In this document: in pieces, positions 7,530-16,419 of the stretch
Layout of the letters: every line of letters starts with the position of its first letter
Numbering within the stretch: the stretch's first letter is position 1
Source of the DNA: JBJFGR01 sp051892875
GTDB lineage: Bacteria; Pseudomonadota; Gammaproteobacteria; Enterobacterales; Succinivibrionaceae
Assembly (NCBI GenBank): GCA_051892875.1
Contig: JBJFGR010000148.1
Span: forward strand, 31,940 to 95,939
DNA length: 64,000 nucleotides
Direction of reading: 5' to 3'
Made by a program: the position numbers and the translations under genes
Notes under the pieces: model-generated
Database searches by the model: none
The model's input: the letters and a program-made list of their open reading frames with translations, nothing else
Told to the model about the DNA's origin: nothing

Positions 7530-9926
7530 GTGCAAAAGTATGCCCATGTATTCATTCTAGCATCAATTAGTATTTCAACAAGCTATATAAACACCTCTTA
7601 TGGGGCTCCATCTTCATCTAATAGCGTATCTGCAACAACAGTGAAAAATATTTATCAATTAGGTTACGATAGTAGATGTAATGTCAATATTCCACCTCAC
7701 AATCCTAATGCCCCTGAATATAATTTAAATCAAACGCCTGTATCAATAGAATCAGATGAAGTTGCTGCTACTTTACATACCGTAGAATACAAAGGTAATG
7801 TTGAGATAAAACAAGGGAATAAAACTCTAAGAGCTGACTCAACTAAATTCAATCAAAATACCCAAGAGATGGAAGCTCAAGGGGGAGTTTTTTATCAAGA
7901 TAATGAAATAACCGTAGAAAGCGATACTACATTAAAAACAAACCTAGATACTAACACAACAGAATTAAATGAAGCAAAATACTTCATTAATGGTACTTTA
8001 GTTAGAGGTTCTGCTGATTATGCCCACTTAGATAATGTAAATAAAACCGTAAGTTTAGAAGGTGCCTCCATATCTACATGCCCTGAAAATGCCGAAACTT
8101 GGCATATTACATCAACTTCCTTAAATGTAGATCAAAATGAAATATTTGGGGAATCATGGAATACTGTATTATGGATAAAATCTATCCCCATAGCTTATAT
8201 TCCATACATTAATTTTCCAATAAAAAATGTTAGAAAAACAGGTTTTTTGTATCCTAACTTAGGTTATGGTAGCACTGATGGATACAGAATTGGTGTTCCT
8301 ATCTATTTTAATTTGGCTCCAAATTATGATGCCACATTGACACCTAATGCTATTCAGCACAGAGGTTTATATACTCAAGCTGAAATTAGATACCTATTAT
8401 TAGACAATTTTTATGGTAAGTTTATTGGAGAATATAATCACAAAGACAAATTATTGGAAAAAGAAAATACCAATAAAAAACTAGAAGATAAATACAAAAG
8501 ATGGTTATTCCATTGGTATAATAATGCGTTTTGGATGAACAAAGATTTACAATTAGAAATCGATTACAATAAAATTCGAGATTATGATTATAACTACTTT
8601 AATGATTACGATTCAAGCGTAGATGCTTTAATTGATAACCAAATAAAGCAATCTCTGTCTTTGACCTATGATAAAAAGAATTTTGATGCAAGTATCCAAC
8701 TGTTACGTCATCAGGTTCTAGTCCCTATTTATGCTTTATATGGTTATCCATACCAATTATTACCAAAAATAAATATAAATTACAGAAACTTCATTTCAAA
8801 TATACTTTCTTACAGAATTTATGGTGAATATGCCAACTTTAGAGCTGGTAAAGAAGTTGCTGATTTTGTGTACGAAGGTGAAAGATTTCATCTACAACCA
8901 GAAATAGAATTACCTATTCTCGACGCTTATGGTTTATCTATAAATACATTAGGCAGAATGTTTTTAACTCATTATAAACAAAATATACCTTCAAAAATGC
9001 CTACCTCAAAAGGTTTTTCAAAAGATTCTATGGATGAATCTGTAAACAGATATCTGTATGAATTTGAAGCTAATGGGAAAATGGTTTTCGTTAATAATTT
9101 GGATAATGGATACAATTTAACATTCGAACCAGAAATCCAATATATGTATGTTCCATATAAAAATCAAGATAGCATAGGTATCTATGATTCTACAGACCGT
9201 TTATACGATTATCATTCTGTTTTTTCATATAAGAAATATATTGGCAATGACCGTATTAGCGATATAAATAGAATCAGCTATGGTTTTACCTATAGAGTCT
9301 ATGATGAAGCCTATAAGGAAAGATTAAGATTTAATATTGGTCAAGCTTACGACTTTGTACCTCAAAGAGTTAAACTATATCCGAATGATAGCACAAATTA
9401 TTACCCTAGAACTCCTATAAGTTCAAGTATTAATATAAACCTTATTGATTGGTTATCCACTCATGCTGAAATAGTTTATGATACAAAAGAAAAAGAAACA
9501 TCTACTTGGAATACACAACTAATAGTTAATTACGAGGACTATAAAGGTCAAATTAGTTACCGCTATTCAAGAGACGGTAACAGAACATTAAAAAATGAAA
9601 TTATTGACGTAAAACAACTTGGTGGTAGTTTGGTGTTACCATTAACAGATGATTTCAAAGTAGTTGGTGCTATGTACTATGATCTCGAACAATCTCAAAA
9701 TATAGATCAAAAGCTTGCTATAAAATATGAATCATGTTGTTATACATTTGGTGCTCAAATTGAAAGATATCAAAAACCAGATAATATTACATTAACAGCT
9801 GAAGATGAAAAGAAATATGGTATATTCTTGGAATTAAAAGGCTTAGGTGGTACTGGAATTAATACAACATTTGATGAAAGCACAAAACTTATACCATATA
9901 ATGATTTAGTTAATTTAAGTAAGTAA
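7530..9926 (+). CDS. lptD: LPS-assembly outer-membrane protein LptD
   Basis: Outer-membrane beta-barrel that, with LptE, inserts lipopolysaccharide into the outer leaflet. The 798-residue protein has a signal peptide (about 1-25), an N-terminal OstA/LptA-like beta-jellyroll (about 70-190) and a C-terminal barrel. The cysteine pattern expected for the two interdomain disulfides is present: C50, C184 and the adjacent pair C736-C737. The start is GTG with AAGGA 8 bases upstream and a TATAAT box at 7483. surA follows, as in many gammaproteobacteria, though a tandem repeat separates them. Confidence 0.95.
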   Translation: MQKYAHVFILASISISTSYINTSYGAPSSSNSVSATTVKNIYQLGYDSRCNVNIPPHNPNAPEYNLNQTPVSIESDEVAATLHTVEYKGNVEIKQGNKTLRADSTKFNQNTQEMEAQGGVFYQDNEITVESDTTLKTNLDTNTTELNEAKYFINGTLVRGSADYAHLDNVNKTVSLEGASISTCPENAETWHITSTSLNVDQNEIFGESWNTVLWIKSIPIAYIPYINFPIKNVRKTGFLYPNLGYGSTDGYRIGVPIYFNLAPNYDATLTPNAIQHRGLYTQAEIRYLLLDNFYGKFIGEYNHKDKLLEKENTNKKLEDKYKRWLFHWYNNAFWMNKDLQLEIDYNKIRDYDYNYFNDYDSSVDALIDNQIKQSLSLTYDKKNFDASIQLLRHQVLVPIYALYGYPYQLLPKININYRNFISNILSYRIYGEYANFRAGKEVADFVYEGERFHLQPEIELPILDAYGLSINTLGRMFLTHYKQNIPSKMPTSKGFSKDSMDESVNRYLYEFEANGKMVFVNNLDNGYNLTFEPEIQYMYVPYKNQDSIGIYDSTDRLYDYHSVFSYKKYIGNDRISDINRISYGFTYRVYDEAYKERLRFNIGQAYDFVPQRVKLYPNDSTNYYPRTPISSSININLIDWLSTHAEIVYDTKEKETSTWNTQLIVNYEDYKGQISYRYSRDGNRTLKNEIIDVKQLGGSLVLPLTDDFKVVGAMYYDLEQSQNIDQKLAIKYESCCYTFGAQIERYQKPDNITLTAEDEKKYGIFLELKGLGGTGINTTFDESTKLIPYNDLVNLSK

Positions 9927-9934
9927 ATAAATAA

Positions 9935-9968
9935 ATTAGATTAGATTAGATTAGATTAGATTAGATTA
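9935..9968. repeat. ATTAG pentanucleotide tandem repeat before surA
   Basis: Six perfect ATTAG units plus a partial seventh (ATTA) fill the short lptD-surA gap, ending 13 bases before the surA ATG. A further short TAAG/TAAA tetramer run precedes it at the lptD stop. The copy number could change by slippage. Confidence 0.95.
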
Positions 9969-9981
9969 AGAATAATTGATT

Positions 9982-11268
9982 ATGCTAAAAAATACTTTAT
10001 TGCTTTTAAGCGTTACAACTTCGTTATTGTTTAATGCTGCTTTTGCTGAAACTTATACTATTGATAAAACAGTTGCTGTTGCAAACAATGATATTATTCT
10101 GCAAAGCCAATTAGATAATGCCATAAAACAATTTAAAAAAAATATGGCAAATCAAGGTATTACTCAATTACCTAATGAAGAAGAACTCAGAACTAATATT
10201 TTAAACCAATTAATTGAACAAAGTCTGATACTTCAGATTGCTAAAAAAAATTCATTTACATTGTCAGAAACTGATATAGATGAATATATCAAAAATATAG
10301 CCAAAACTAATAACACAACTGTAGATAATATTATCGCCGATTTCAAATCTAAAGGGGTGTCTGAGGCAAATATGCGAGAAGAAATAAAAAATAATATAAT
10401 TATTAATGAGGTAAAACAATCTCAAGTTTCTAGTCGCATAAACATTTCAGAACAAGAAATCCAACAATTAGCAATGGTTCTTAAAGAGCAGGAAAAAGAT
10501 TTAAAAATCTATCATTTGGCTTCTATCCTTATTGATTTACCAAATGATGCAACACCAGCTCAAGTTGATAAAGCTGTTCGCAAAGTAAAACTTATTCAAA
10601 ATGAATTAAACAATAATATTCCATTTTCTCGTATAGCACAGAAATACTCAGAAGATAAAAGAGCTATTTATGGAGGAGATCTTGGTGAATTAACATTAAA
10701 CGACCTACCTCAATATTTAGCAACAGCTATTGCAAATAGTAAAGAAAATGATGTTGTTGGCCCTATACGTGGTGAATTAGGCCTTATAATGCTAAAAGTT
10801 TATGATATTAAACCATATAAACCAAAACCAATGGAATTAGTAAAACTGCGCCATATTTTATTAACTACATCTATAATATTTGATGATGAAAAGGCTGAAA
10901 GTGAACTAAGTAAATATCGCCAGGAAATAGTTAGTGGTCAAGAATCTTTTGAAAAAATGGCTCAGCAATATTCTCAAGACCCTAGTAATGCCTTTAAAGG
11001 TGGAGAAATTGATTGGGTAAATCCTCAGGTTTTTGATACAAAATTTCAAAAAGCTATCGAAAAATTAAAAGAAAATGAGATTTCAGAACCTTTTAAAACC
11101 AGATTTGGTTGGCATTTAGTCTTACTAGAAGGTAGAAAGTTAGATTATGATTCTTTAAATTCTTATAAACTTAAAGCAAGAGAAATAATCTATAGACGCA
11201 CAATGAATCAAGAAAGTGAACGTTGGTTAAAAGAACTCCGTGATACATCTTATGTAAAAATTTATTAA
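9982..11268 (+). CDS. surA: periplasmic peptidyl-prolyl isomerase and chaperone SurA
   Basis: Periplasmic chaperone that delivers outer-membrane proteins, notably LptD, to the Bam complex. From the ATG at 9982 the protein has 428 residues with a signal peptide (about 1-22, cleaving after AFA), a SurA N-terminal helical domain and two parvulin domains, the first beginning at LKIYHLASILI and the second at VKLRHILLTTS. A TTG two codons upstream also fits the frame, but the ATG gives a normal signal peptide. The ribosome site is weak (AAG), and the ATTAG repeat lies just before it. pdxA follows after 20 bases. Confidence 0.95.
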   Translation: MLKNTLLLLSVTTSLLFNAAFAETYTIDKTVAVANNDIILQSQLDNAIKQFKKNMANQGITQLPNEEELRTNILNQLIEQSLILQIAKKNSFTLSETDIDEYIKNIAKTNNTTVDNIIADFKSKGVSEANMREEIKNNIIINEVKQSQVSSRINISEQEIQQLAMVLKEQEKDLKIYHLASILIDLPNDATPAQVDKAVRKVKLIQNELNNNIPFSRIAQKYSEDKRAIYGGDLGELTLNDLPQYLATAIANSKENDVVGPIRGELGLIMLKVYDIKPYKPKPMELVKLRHILLTTSIIFDDEKAESELSKYRQEIVSGQESFEKMAQQYSQDPSNAFKGGEIDWVNPQVFDTKFQKAIEKLKENEISEPFKTRFGWHLVLLEGRKLDYDSLNSYKLKAREIIYRRTMNQESERWLKELRDTSYVKIY

Positions 11269-11288
11269 TTATTGATAAAAGATAAAAA

Positions 11289-12293
11289 ATGACTGAAAAA
11301 ATTATTTTAACACCAGGTGAACCTGCTGGTATTGGTCCAGAACTTATGTTAAGTTTAGCTGATAACGACTTTTCAGAAGAATTAGTTGTCGTTGCAGATC
11401 CTGAATTATTAAAATTGTATATTAATATACTTCATAAAAATAACATTGAATTAATTCAATATAATAAGGACGCTCCTGCCAAACCTCATAAAAAAGGAAC
11501 TCTAACTTATTTACCATGTGTTTTACGTGATAAAGTAACACCAGGTATTTTAAATAAAAATAATAGTTCCTACGTCTTAGAAACATTAACTATAGCCGCT
11601 AACTGTTGTCTATCAGGTGAATTTTCAGCACTAGTAACAGGTCCTGTTCATAAAGGAATTATTAACGAATCTGGAGTTACATTTAGTGGTCATACAGAAT
11701 TCTTTCAAGAGTTAAGTCACACCAAAAAAGTAGTAATGATGCTTGCAACTACAGGTCTAAGAGTTGCTTTAGCTACCACCCATTTACCATTAAAAGATAT
11801 ATCTCAAGCTATAACTCCTGAATTATTAACAGAAATAATAACTATTTTACATAACGATTTATATACAAAATTTAATAAAAAAACTCCTCAAATTTACGTT
11901 TGCGGACTAAATCCTCATGCAGGAGAAGGTGGTCATCTAGGACGTGAAGAGTTAGATATTATTATCCCCACACTTAATAAATTAAAAGACCAAGGAATTA
12001 ATCTTTATGGTCCATATCCTGCTGACACAATTTTTCAGCCTAAAATTTTAGACCATGCTGATGCAATACTCGCCATGTATCATGATCAGGGGTTACCTGT
12101 ATTAAAATTTAAAGGTTTTGGTAATGCTGTTAATATTACATTAGGATTACCTTTTATTAGAACTAGTGTAGACCATGGTACTGCCTTAGATCTTGCAGGA
12201 AAGGGTATTGCAGATACAGGTTCTTTACACACCGCAATAAATACTGCCATCGAAATGACTACTGCTTGGAGAATTCATAAAAATGAACGATAA
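11289..12293 (+). CDS. pdxA: 4-hydroxythreonine-4-phosphate dehydrogenase PdxA
   Basis: NAD-dependent enzyme of the DXP-dependent pyridoxal-phosphate pathway. At 334 residues it is full length. The N-terminal TPGEPAGIGPEL motif, the metal-binding histidines in FSGHTEF, NPHAGEGGHLGREE and MYHDQGLPVLK, and the C-terminal SVDHGTALDLAGKG block are all present. It lies in the surA-pdxA-rsmA order typical of enterobacteria and relatives. Its last 11 bases overlap the start of rsmA. Confidence 0.97.
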   Translation: MTEKIILTPGEPAGIGPELMLSLADNDFSEELVVVADPELLKLYINILHKNNIELIQYNKDAPAKPHKKGTLTYLPCVLRDKVTPGILNKNNSSYVLETLTIAANCCLSGEFSALVTGPVHKGIINESGVTFSGHTEFFQELSHTKKVVMMLATTGLRVALATTHLPLKDISQAITPELLTEIITILHNDLYTKFNKKTPQIYVCGLNPHAGEGGHLGREELDIIIPTLNKLKDQGINLYGPYPADTIFQPKILDHADAILAMYHDQGLPVLKFKGFGNAVNITLGLPFIRTSVDHGTALDLAGKGIADTGSLHTAINTAIEMTTAWRIHKNER

Positions 12294-13080
12294 AATAACC
12301 CTTGGACATACAGCTAGAAAACGATTTGGTCAAAACTTTTTACAAGATAAAAATGTTATAGCGAACATTGTTAAAGCAATCAATCCTCAAAAGAATGACA
12401 ACATTGTGGAAATTGGTCCCGGTCTTGCTGCTATCACTACACCTATAAGTGAATTGGTTGACAAATTACATGTAATAGAATTAGACCGAGACTTGGCAGA
12501 TAGATTAAGAAATAACCCTTTTTTATCACCAAAATTAGAAATTCATGAAACGGATGCCTTACGTTATAATTTTAGTGAAATAGCTACTCCAAGCAATAAA
12601 ATAAGGGTTTTTGGGAATCTTCCTTACAATATATCTACTCCTTTGATGATGCATCTATTTGACAATATAGAGCTTATCAAAGATATGCACTTTATGCTCC
12701 AAAAAGAAGTTGTTGAACGTTTGGCTGCAGCTCCTAATTCAAAAGATTATGGTCGTTTAGGGATAATCACTCAATACTATTGTAAAGTAATTCCAATCAT
12801 GGAAGTTAAACCTCATGCTTTTAGACCAGCTCCTAAAGTTACAAGTGCGGTAGTTCGCTTAATTCCTCATGAACAAAAACCTTATCAAGCTAATTCTATA
12901 AAAAATTTGGAAAGAGTTCTAGCAATGGCTTTTAATCAACGTAGAAAAACTGTTCATAACAGTTTAGGTGATTTATTTACTGATGAAATGTTAGCACAAG
13001 CAAACATAGAACCAAACCAACGTGCTGAAAATATTACATTACAACAATTTGTAATGCTTGCAAATATGATAGAAGGATAA
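12283..13080 (+). CDS. rsmA: 16S rRNA dimethyladenosine transferase RsmA (KsgA)
   Basis: Dimethylates A1518 and A1519 (E. coli numbering) in 16S rRNA during late 30S assembly. The 265 residues show RKRFGQNFLQD at the N-terminus, the SAM-binding VEIGPGLAAIT, the acidic ELDRDL end of strand 2 and the catalytic NLPYNIST motif near residue 110. The start overlaps pdxA by 11 bases, indicating translational coupling. apaG/apaH, which often follow, are absent; rsmC lies 4 bases on instead. Confidence 0.97.
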   Translation: MNDKITLGHTARKRFGQNFLQDKNVIANIVKAINPQKNDNIVEIGPGLAAITTPISELVDKLHVIELDRDLADRLRNNPFLSPKLEIHETDALRYNFSEIATPSNKIRVFGNLPYNISTPLMMHLFDNIELIKDMHFMLQKEVVERLAAAPNSKDYGRLGIITQYYCKVIPIMEVKPHAFRPAPKVTSAVVRLIPHEQKPYQANSIKNLERVLAMAFNQRRKTVHNSLGDLFTDEMLAQANIEPNQRAENITLQQFVMLANMIEG

Positions 13081-13084
13081 AATA

Positions 13085-14194
13085 ATGCATCCAACGAGTG
13101 AAATATTATCTAGAAATTTATCATATTTTGTTGATAAAAATATTTTAATCTGCGGTTTTTGGAACGACCACTATATCACCGAAATTACCAAAGTCGCAAA
13201 GACTACAAATATTTGGTGTACAGATTTTACTCAATATCAATCACTATGCAATTATTTTAATATAGAAGTTGATACCTCAAAAGTTATAAACTTCTATCAA
13301 AAAACCCTAGATAATAAAATTTGTATATTTTTTGGTACAGACATCTTATCCATAAAAAATGAATTAAAAGACATAAATACTGCTCTATTAAATATAACAA
13401 AAACCAAACAAGAAAATAAATTCTACATAAATTATATCTGTCATATCGCCAATTTATGTCAGCAGGATTATATCCTTTATACCGTTGGTTCTAATGATGA
13501 AGGTATTAGAGGAACAGAAACATTATTAAAAACTTTTTCCCATACAAATAAAATTGATAATGCTCGTAAATGTTTATTACTAGCAACAATCATCAACAAA
13601 GATAATGATAAATATCAACCTATAAGATTTACCTACAAAGATTTATCTATTGGTTCTATTTCACTTAAACTAGCATTTCTACCTGGTATTTTTAGTTTTG
13701 GAGAACTTGATTTAGGAACCAAACTACTTCTTGAAACAGTCTCAAAGGAACGTTTTACTGATATAAACAGTATACTAGATGTGGGATGTGGAACAGGAAT
13801 CATTGGTATATATTTATCATTATTGATGCCAAAATTGGAAATAAACTCTTGCGATATAAACGCCTTTGCTATTGCTTGTACTATAGAATCTTCAAAAATA
13901 AATAATGTTGTTAATAATATATTCCTTTCCGATATGTTGACTAATGCTAATAAATACAATTTAATAATAACAAATCCTCCATTTCACATTGGAAAAAAAC
14001 AATTAATTCAACCTACTATTGATTTTATAAACAATATTCCTAAGCATTTAAAAGGTAATAAAGCTACAACTTATATAGTCGCTAATTCCTTTTTACCATA
14101 TACTGATGCTTTGAAAAAAAGTTTTTATAACATTGATATTGTGGAAAATAACAACAAATTTAAAGTTTACAAATGCACCTCTCCTATTAACTAA
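13085..14194 (+). CDS. rsmC: 16S rRNA m2G1207 methyltransferase RsmC
   Basis: Predicted SAM-dependent methyltransferase acting on G1207 of 16S rRNA. The 369-residue protein has the two-domain RsmC layout: a degenerate N-terminal methyltransferase-like domain (about 1-170) and a C-terminal catalytic MTS domain with the SAM loop LDVGCGTGIIGIYLS and the catalytic NPPFHIG motif. RlmG shares this architecture, so the exact guanine target is inferred from length and the NPPFH context. It sits tightly between rsmA and coaE. Confidence 0.85.
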   Translation: MHPTSEILSRNLSYFVDKNILICGFWNDHYITEITKVAKTTNIWCTDFTQYQSLCNYFNIEVDTSKVINFYQKTLDNKICIFFGTDILSIKNELKDINTALLNITKTKQENKFYINYICHIANLCQQDYILYTVGSNDEGIRGTETLLKTFSHTNKIDNARKCLLLATIINKDNDKYQPIRFTYKDLSIGSISLKLAFLPGIFSFGELDLGTKLLLETVSKERFTDINSILDVGCGTGIIGIYLSLLMPKLEINSCDINAFAIACTIESSKINNVVNNIFLSDMLTNANKYNLIITNPPFHIGKKQLIQPTIDFINNIPKHLKGNKATTYIVANSFLPYTDALKKSFYNIDIVENNNKFKVYKCTSPIN

Positions 14195-14205
14195 GAGATA
14201 TTCTT

Positions 14206-14880
14206 ATGGCTAAATTAAAGTGGATATTAGGCCTTACAGGTGGTATAGCTTCTGGAAAAACCACTGTATCTGCCTTTTTTAAAAAATTTGGTTGCCAAAT
14301 TATCGATGCTGATATCGTAGCAAGAGAAATTGTAAAACCTAATACAGAAGGTCTAGAAAAAATTAAAGAAGCTTTTGGTAACAAGATTTTACAAAATGAT
14401 GGAACCTTAAACCGCAGAGCGTTAAAAGAGATTATTTTTACTGACAACACCAAAAAGACAATCTTGAATAATATTCTTCATCCTATCATCCGAAAATCTT
14501 GTTGTGAATCCATTACCCTAGCCCAAACAAATCAATCAAATAACATCCCATATGTAATATTTTCAGCACCTTTGCTTTTTGAGAATCATTTAGAATTTTT
14601 ATGCAATTATATTCTATGCATGAAAACAGATGTCGAAACTCAAATAAATAGAACTATGGAAAGGGATCATTGTAATAGAGATATAGCTATAAATATTGTG
14701 CATAGCCAATATCCGTTAGATACAAAAATTTCTTTAAGTGATGAAATATTAGAATCCAATTTACCAAAACCAGAAATGCTTGAAGAGAAAGTTCTCGAAC
14801 TTCATAAAAGATTTTTAACATTTGATTTTGAAGGTATCCCCATCAAAGAAATATTAAATAAGGATAATCATTATGACTAG
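14206..14880 (+). CDS. coaE: dephospho-CoA kinase CoaE
   Basis: Phosphorylates dephospho-CoA on the ribose 3'-hydroxyl, the last step of coenzyme A synthesis. The Walker A motif GLTGGIASGKTT begins at residue 8, and the DADIVARE segment and the downstream lid region with RTMERD are present. The length of 224 residues is slightly longer than E. coli (206). Its end overlaps yacG by 8 bases; coaE-yacG pairing next to pil genes is widespread in gammaproteobacteria, here separated from pilD by about 7 kb. Confidence 0.95.
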   Translation: MAKLKWILGLTGGIASGKTTVSAFFKKFGCQIIDADIVAREIVKPNTEGLEKIKEAFGNKILQNDGTLNRRALKEIIFTDNTKKTILNNILHPIIRKSCCESITLAQTNQSNNIPYVIFSAPLLFENHLEFLCNYILCMKTDVETQINRTMERDHCNRDIAINIVHSQYPLDTKISLSDEILESNLPKPEMLEEKVLELHKRFLTFDFEGIPIKEILNKDNHYD

Positions 14881-15109
14881 AATTGTAAAATGCCCTATTT
14901 GTGGAACCAATGTCGAATGGGTTCCTGAAAATAAATTCAGACCTTTTTGCAGCAAAAGATGTAAAGAAATAGATTTAAGTGACTGGGCTTCTGGAAAAAA
15001 TAAAATTAGTACACCATTAACACCAGAAGACCTAGAAGATGAGGAAATTGTTCATCAGATTGAAAGAGCTCTTGTCGACATGAATCAAAATAACTCTCAA
15101 GAAAAGTAA
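14873..15109 (+). CDS. yacG: DNA gyrase inhibitor YacG (zinc-binding)
   Basis: Small zinc protein that in E. coli binds GyrB and inhibits gyrase. The 78 residues contain the four zinc cysteines as CPICG (C8, C11) and FCSKRCKEIDLSDW, the signature of the family, followed by an acidic tail. The start overlaps coaE by 8 bases, so the two are probably translated together. Length is close to E. coli YacG (65 residues) with a longer C-terminus. Confidence 0.95.
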   Translation: MTRIVKCPICGTNVEWVPENKFRPFCSKRCKEIDLSDWASGKNKISTPLTPEDLEDEEIVHQIERALVDMNQNNSQEK

Positions 15110-15161
15110 ATTTTGTTCAAATTTTAAACCATTTATTAATCATTTTCTTGATTTTGTAGAG

Positions 15162-15167
15162 TATAAT
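15162..15167 (+). promoter_or_regulatory. putative -10 element upstream of glgC
   Basis: TATAAT 30 bases before the glgC start, with AGCAAGGGGA as a strong ribosome site between. No convincing -35 is seen. It would start a separate glgCA transcript. Confidence 0.45.
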
Positions 15168-15197
15168 TTTTTATATCTTTAGCAAGGGGATTTTTCT

Positions 15198-16415
15198 ATG
15201 GCAGGCATTTTAGCAATGATTCTCGCAGGTGGCGAGGGTACTAGATTAAAACCACTTACAATTTCAAGAAGCAAACCATCTGTTCCATTTGGTGGTAGTT
15301 ATAGATTAATCGATTTTGTTTTAAATAATTTTATAAATTCAGATATTTTAAGAATATTTGTTCTTACACAATTTAGAAGCCAATCTTTATATATGCATTT
15401 AAAAAAAGGTTGGACTGTCAGTGGTATACCTGGTTGCTTTATAGATCCCATTCCTGCTCAAATGAGAATGGGAAAACGTTGGTACGTTGGAACAGCAGAT
15501 GCTATATATCAAAATTTAGGATTCCTAGAAGAAAGTAATCCCGATCAAATTTGTATTTTTGGTAGTGATCATGTTTATAAAATGGATATTCGCCAAATGC
15601 TTGAATTTCATAAAAAAAATAACGCATGCCTTACAGTTTCTGCAATTAGAGTTCCTATATCAAAAGCTTCTGCTTTTGGCGTTATCGAAATTGATGAAAA
15701 TCATCGAATGATCGGTTTTGAAGAAAAACCTGAAAACCCTAAAAGTATTCCAGGTTCACCTAATTACGCCCTAGTATCAATGGGTAACTATATTTTTGAA
15801 AAAAATACTCTTTATTCAGTTTTAGAACAAGATTCAAAAAACAAGCTTTCAAGTCATGATTTTGGTAAAGATATAATTCCATTTTTATATCCAAATAACC
15901 CTGTATACGTTTATGATTTTTATACAAATAAAATTCCTGGAGAAACTATTCACGGATATTGGCGCGATGTCGGTGATATAGATACATATTGGGCTGCTAA
16001 TATGGACTTATTAGAATTACCTCCAAAATTCTCATTATCAAACCAATCATGGCCATTACATACCAATTATCCACCATTGCCACCTGCTCAGTTTATAGAT
16101 ACAAAATTATTTAAAAATACTATTTCTCAAAGCACCATATCAGCTGGTAGCTTACTATGTGGTGCCGCTGTTTATAAAAGTATTTTAGGTTTTAGTTGTA
16201 AAATATCCCAAGGTGCAATGATTACAAATTCGATATTACTAGGGGATGTGAAAATAGGTCAAAACTGCAGAATTACAAATACTATTATTGATAAACATGT
16301 CGAAATAGCAGATGGTGTTATCATAGGCGAAAACTTAGAACAAGATAGAAAAAAATATAGTGTATCTAAAGGTGGTATTGTTGTAATCCCCAAAGGTGCA
16401 AAAATAGGTTTTTAA
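15198..16415 (+). CDS. glgC: glucose-1-phosphate adenylyltransferase GlgC
   Basis: Makes ADP-glucose from glucose-1-phosphate and ATP, the committed step of bacterial glycogen synthesis. The 405-residue protein carries the nucleotidyltransferase motif GGEGTRLKPLT near residue 11, KPSVPFGG, the GSDHVYKMD catalytic block, the GFEEKP substrate motif and a C-terminal left-handed beta-helix with hexapeptide character. AAGGGGA precedes the ATG. glgA begins 4 bases after the stop, so the pair is an operon. Length suggests the allosterically regulated bacterial form, but the effectors cannot be read from sequence. Confidence 0.97.
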   Translation: MAGILAMILAGGEGTRLKPLTISRSKPSVPFGGSYRLIDFVLNNFINSDILRIFVLTQFRSQSLYMHLKKGWTVSGIPGCFIDPIPAQMRMGKRWYVGTADAIYQNLGFLEESNPDQICIFGSDHVYKMDIRQMLEFHKKNNACLTVSAIRVPISKASAFGVIEIDENHRMIGFEEKPENPKSIPGSPNYALVSMGNYIFEKNTLYSVLEQDSKNKLSSHDFGKDIIPFLYPNNPVYVYDFYTNKIPGETIHGYWRDVGDIDTYWAANMDLLELPPKFSLSNQSWPLHTNYPPLPPAQFIDTKLFKNTISQSTISAGSLLCGAAVYKSILGFSCKISQGAMITNSILLGDVKIGQNCRITNTIIDKHVEIADGVIIGENLEQDRKKYSVSKGGIVVIPKGAKIGF

Positions 16416-16419
16416 TTTG

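Noticed and set aside
9935..9968. ATTAG repeats as a CRISPR-like array
   Set aside because: Units are contiguous 5-mers without spacers, so this is a simple sequence repeat.
13633..13959. Minus-strand open frame of 108 codons inside rsmC
   Set aside because: Antisense to the SAM-binding domain of rsmC, with no independent support.
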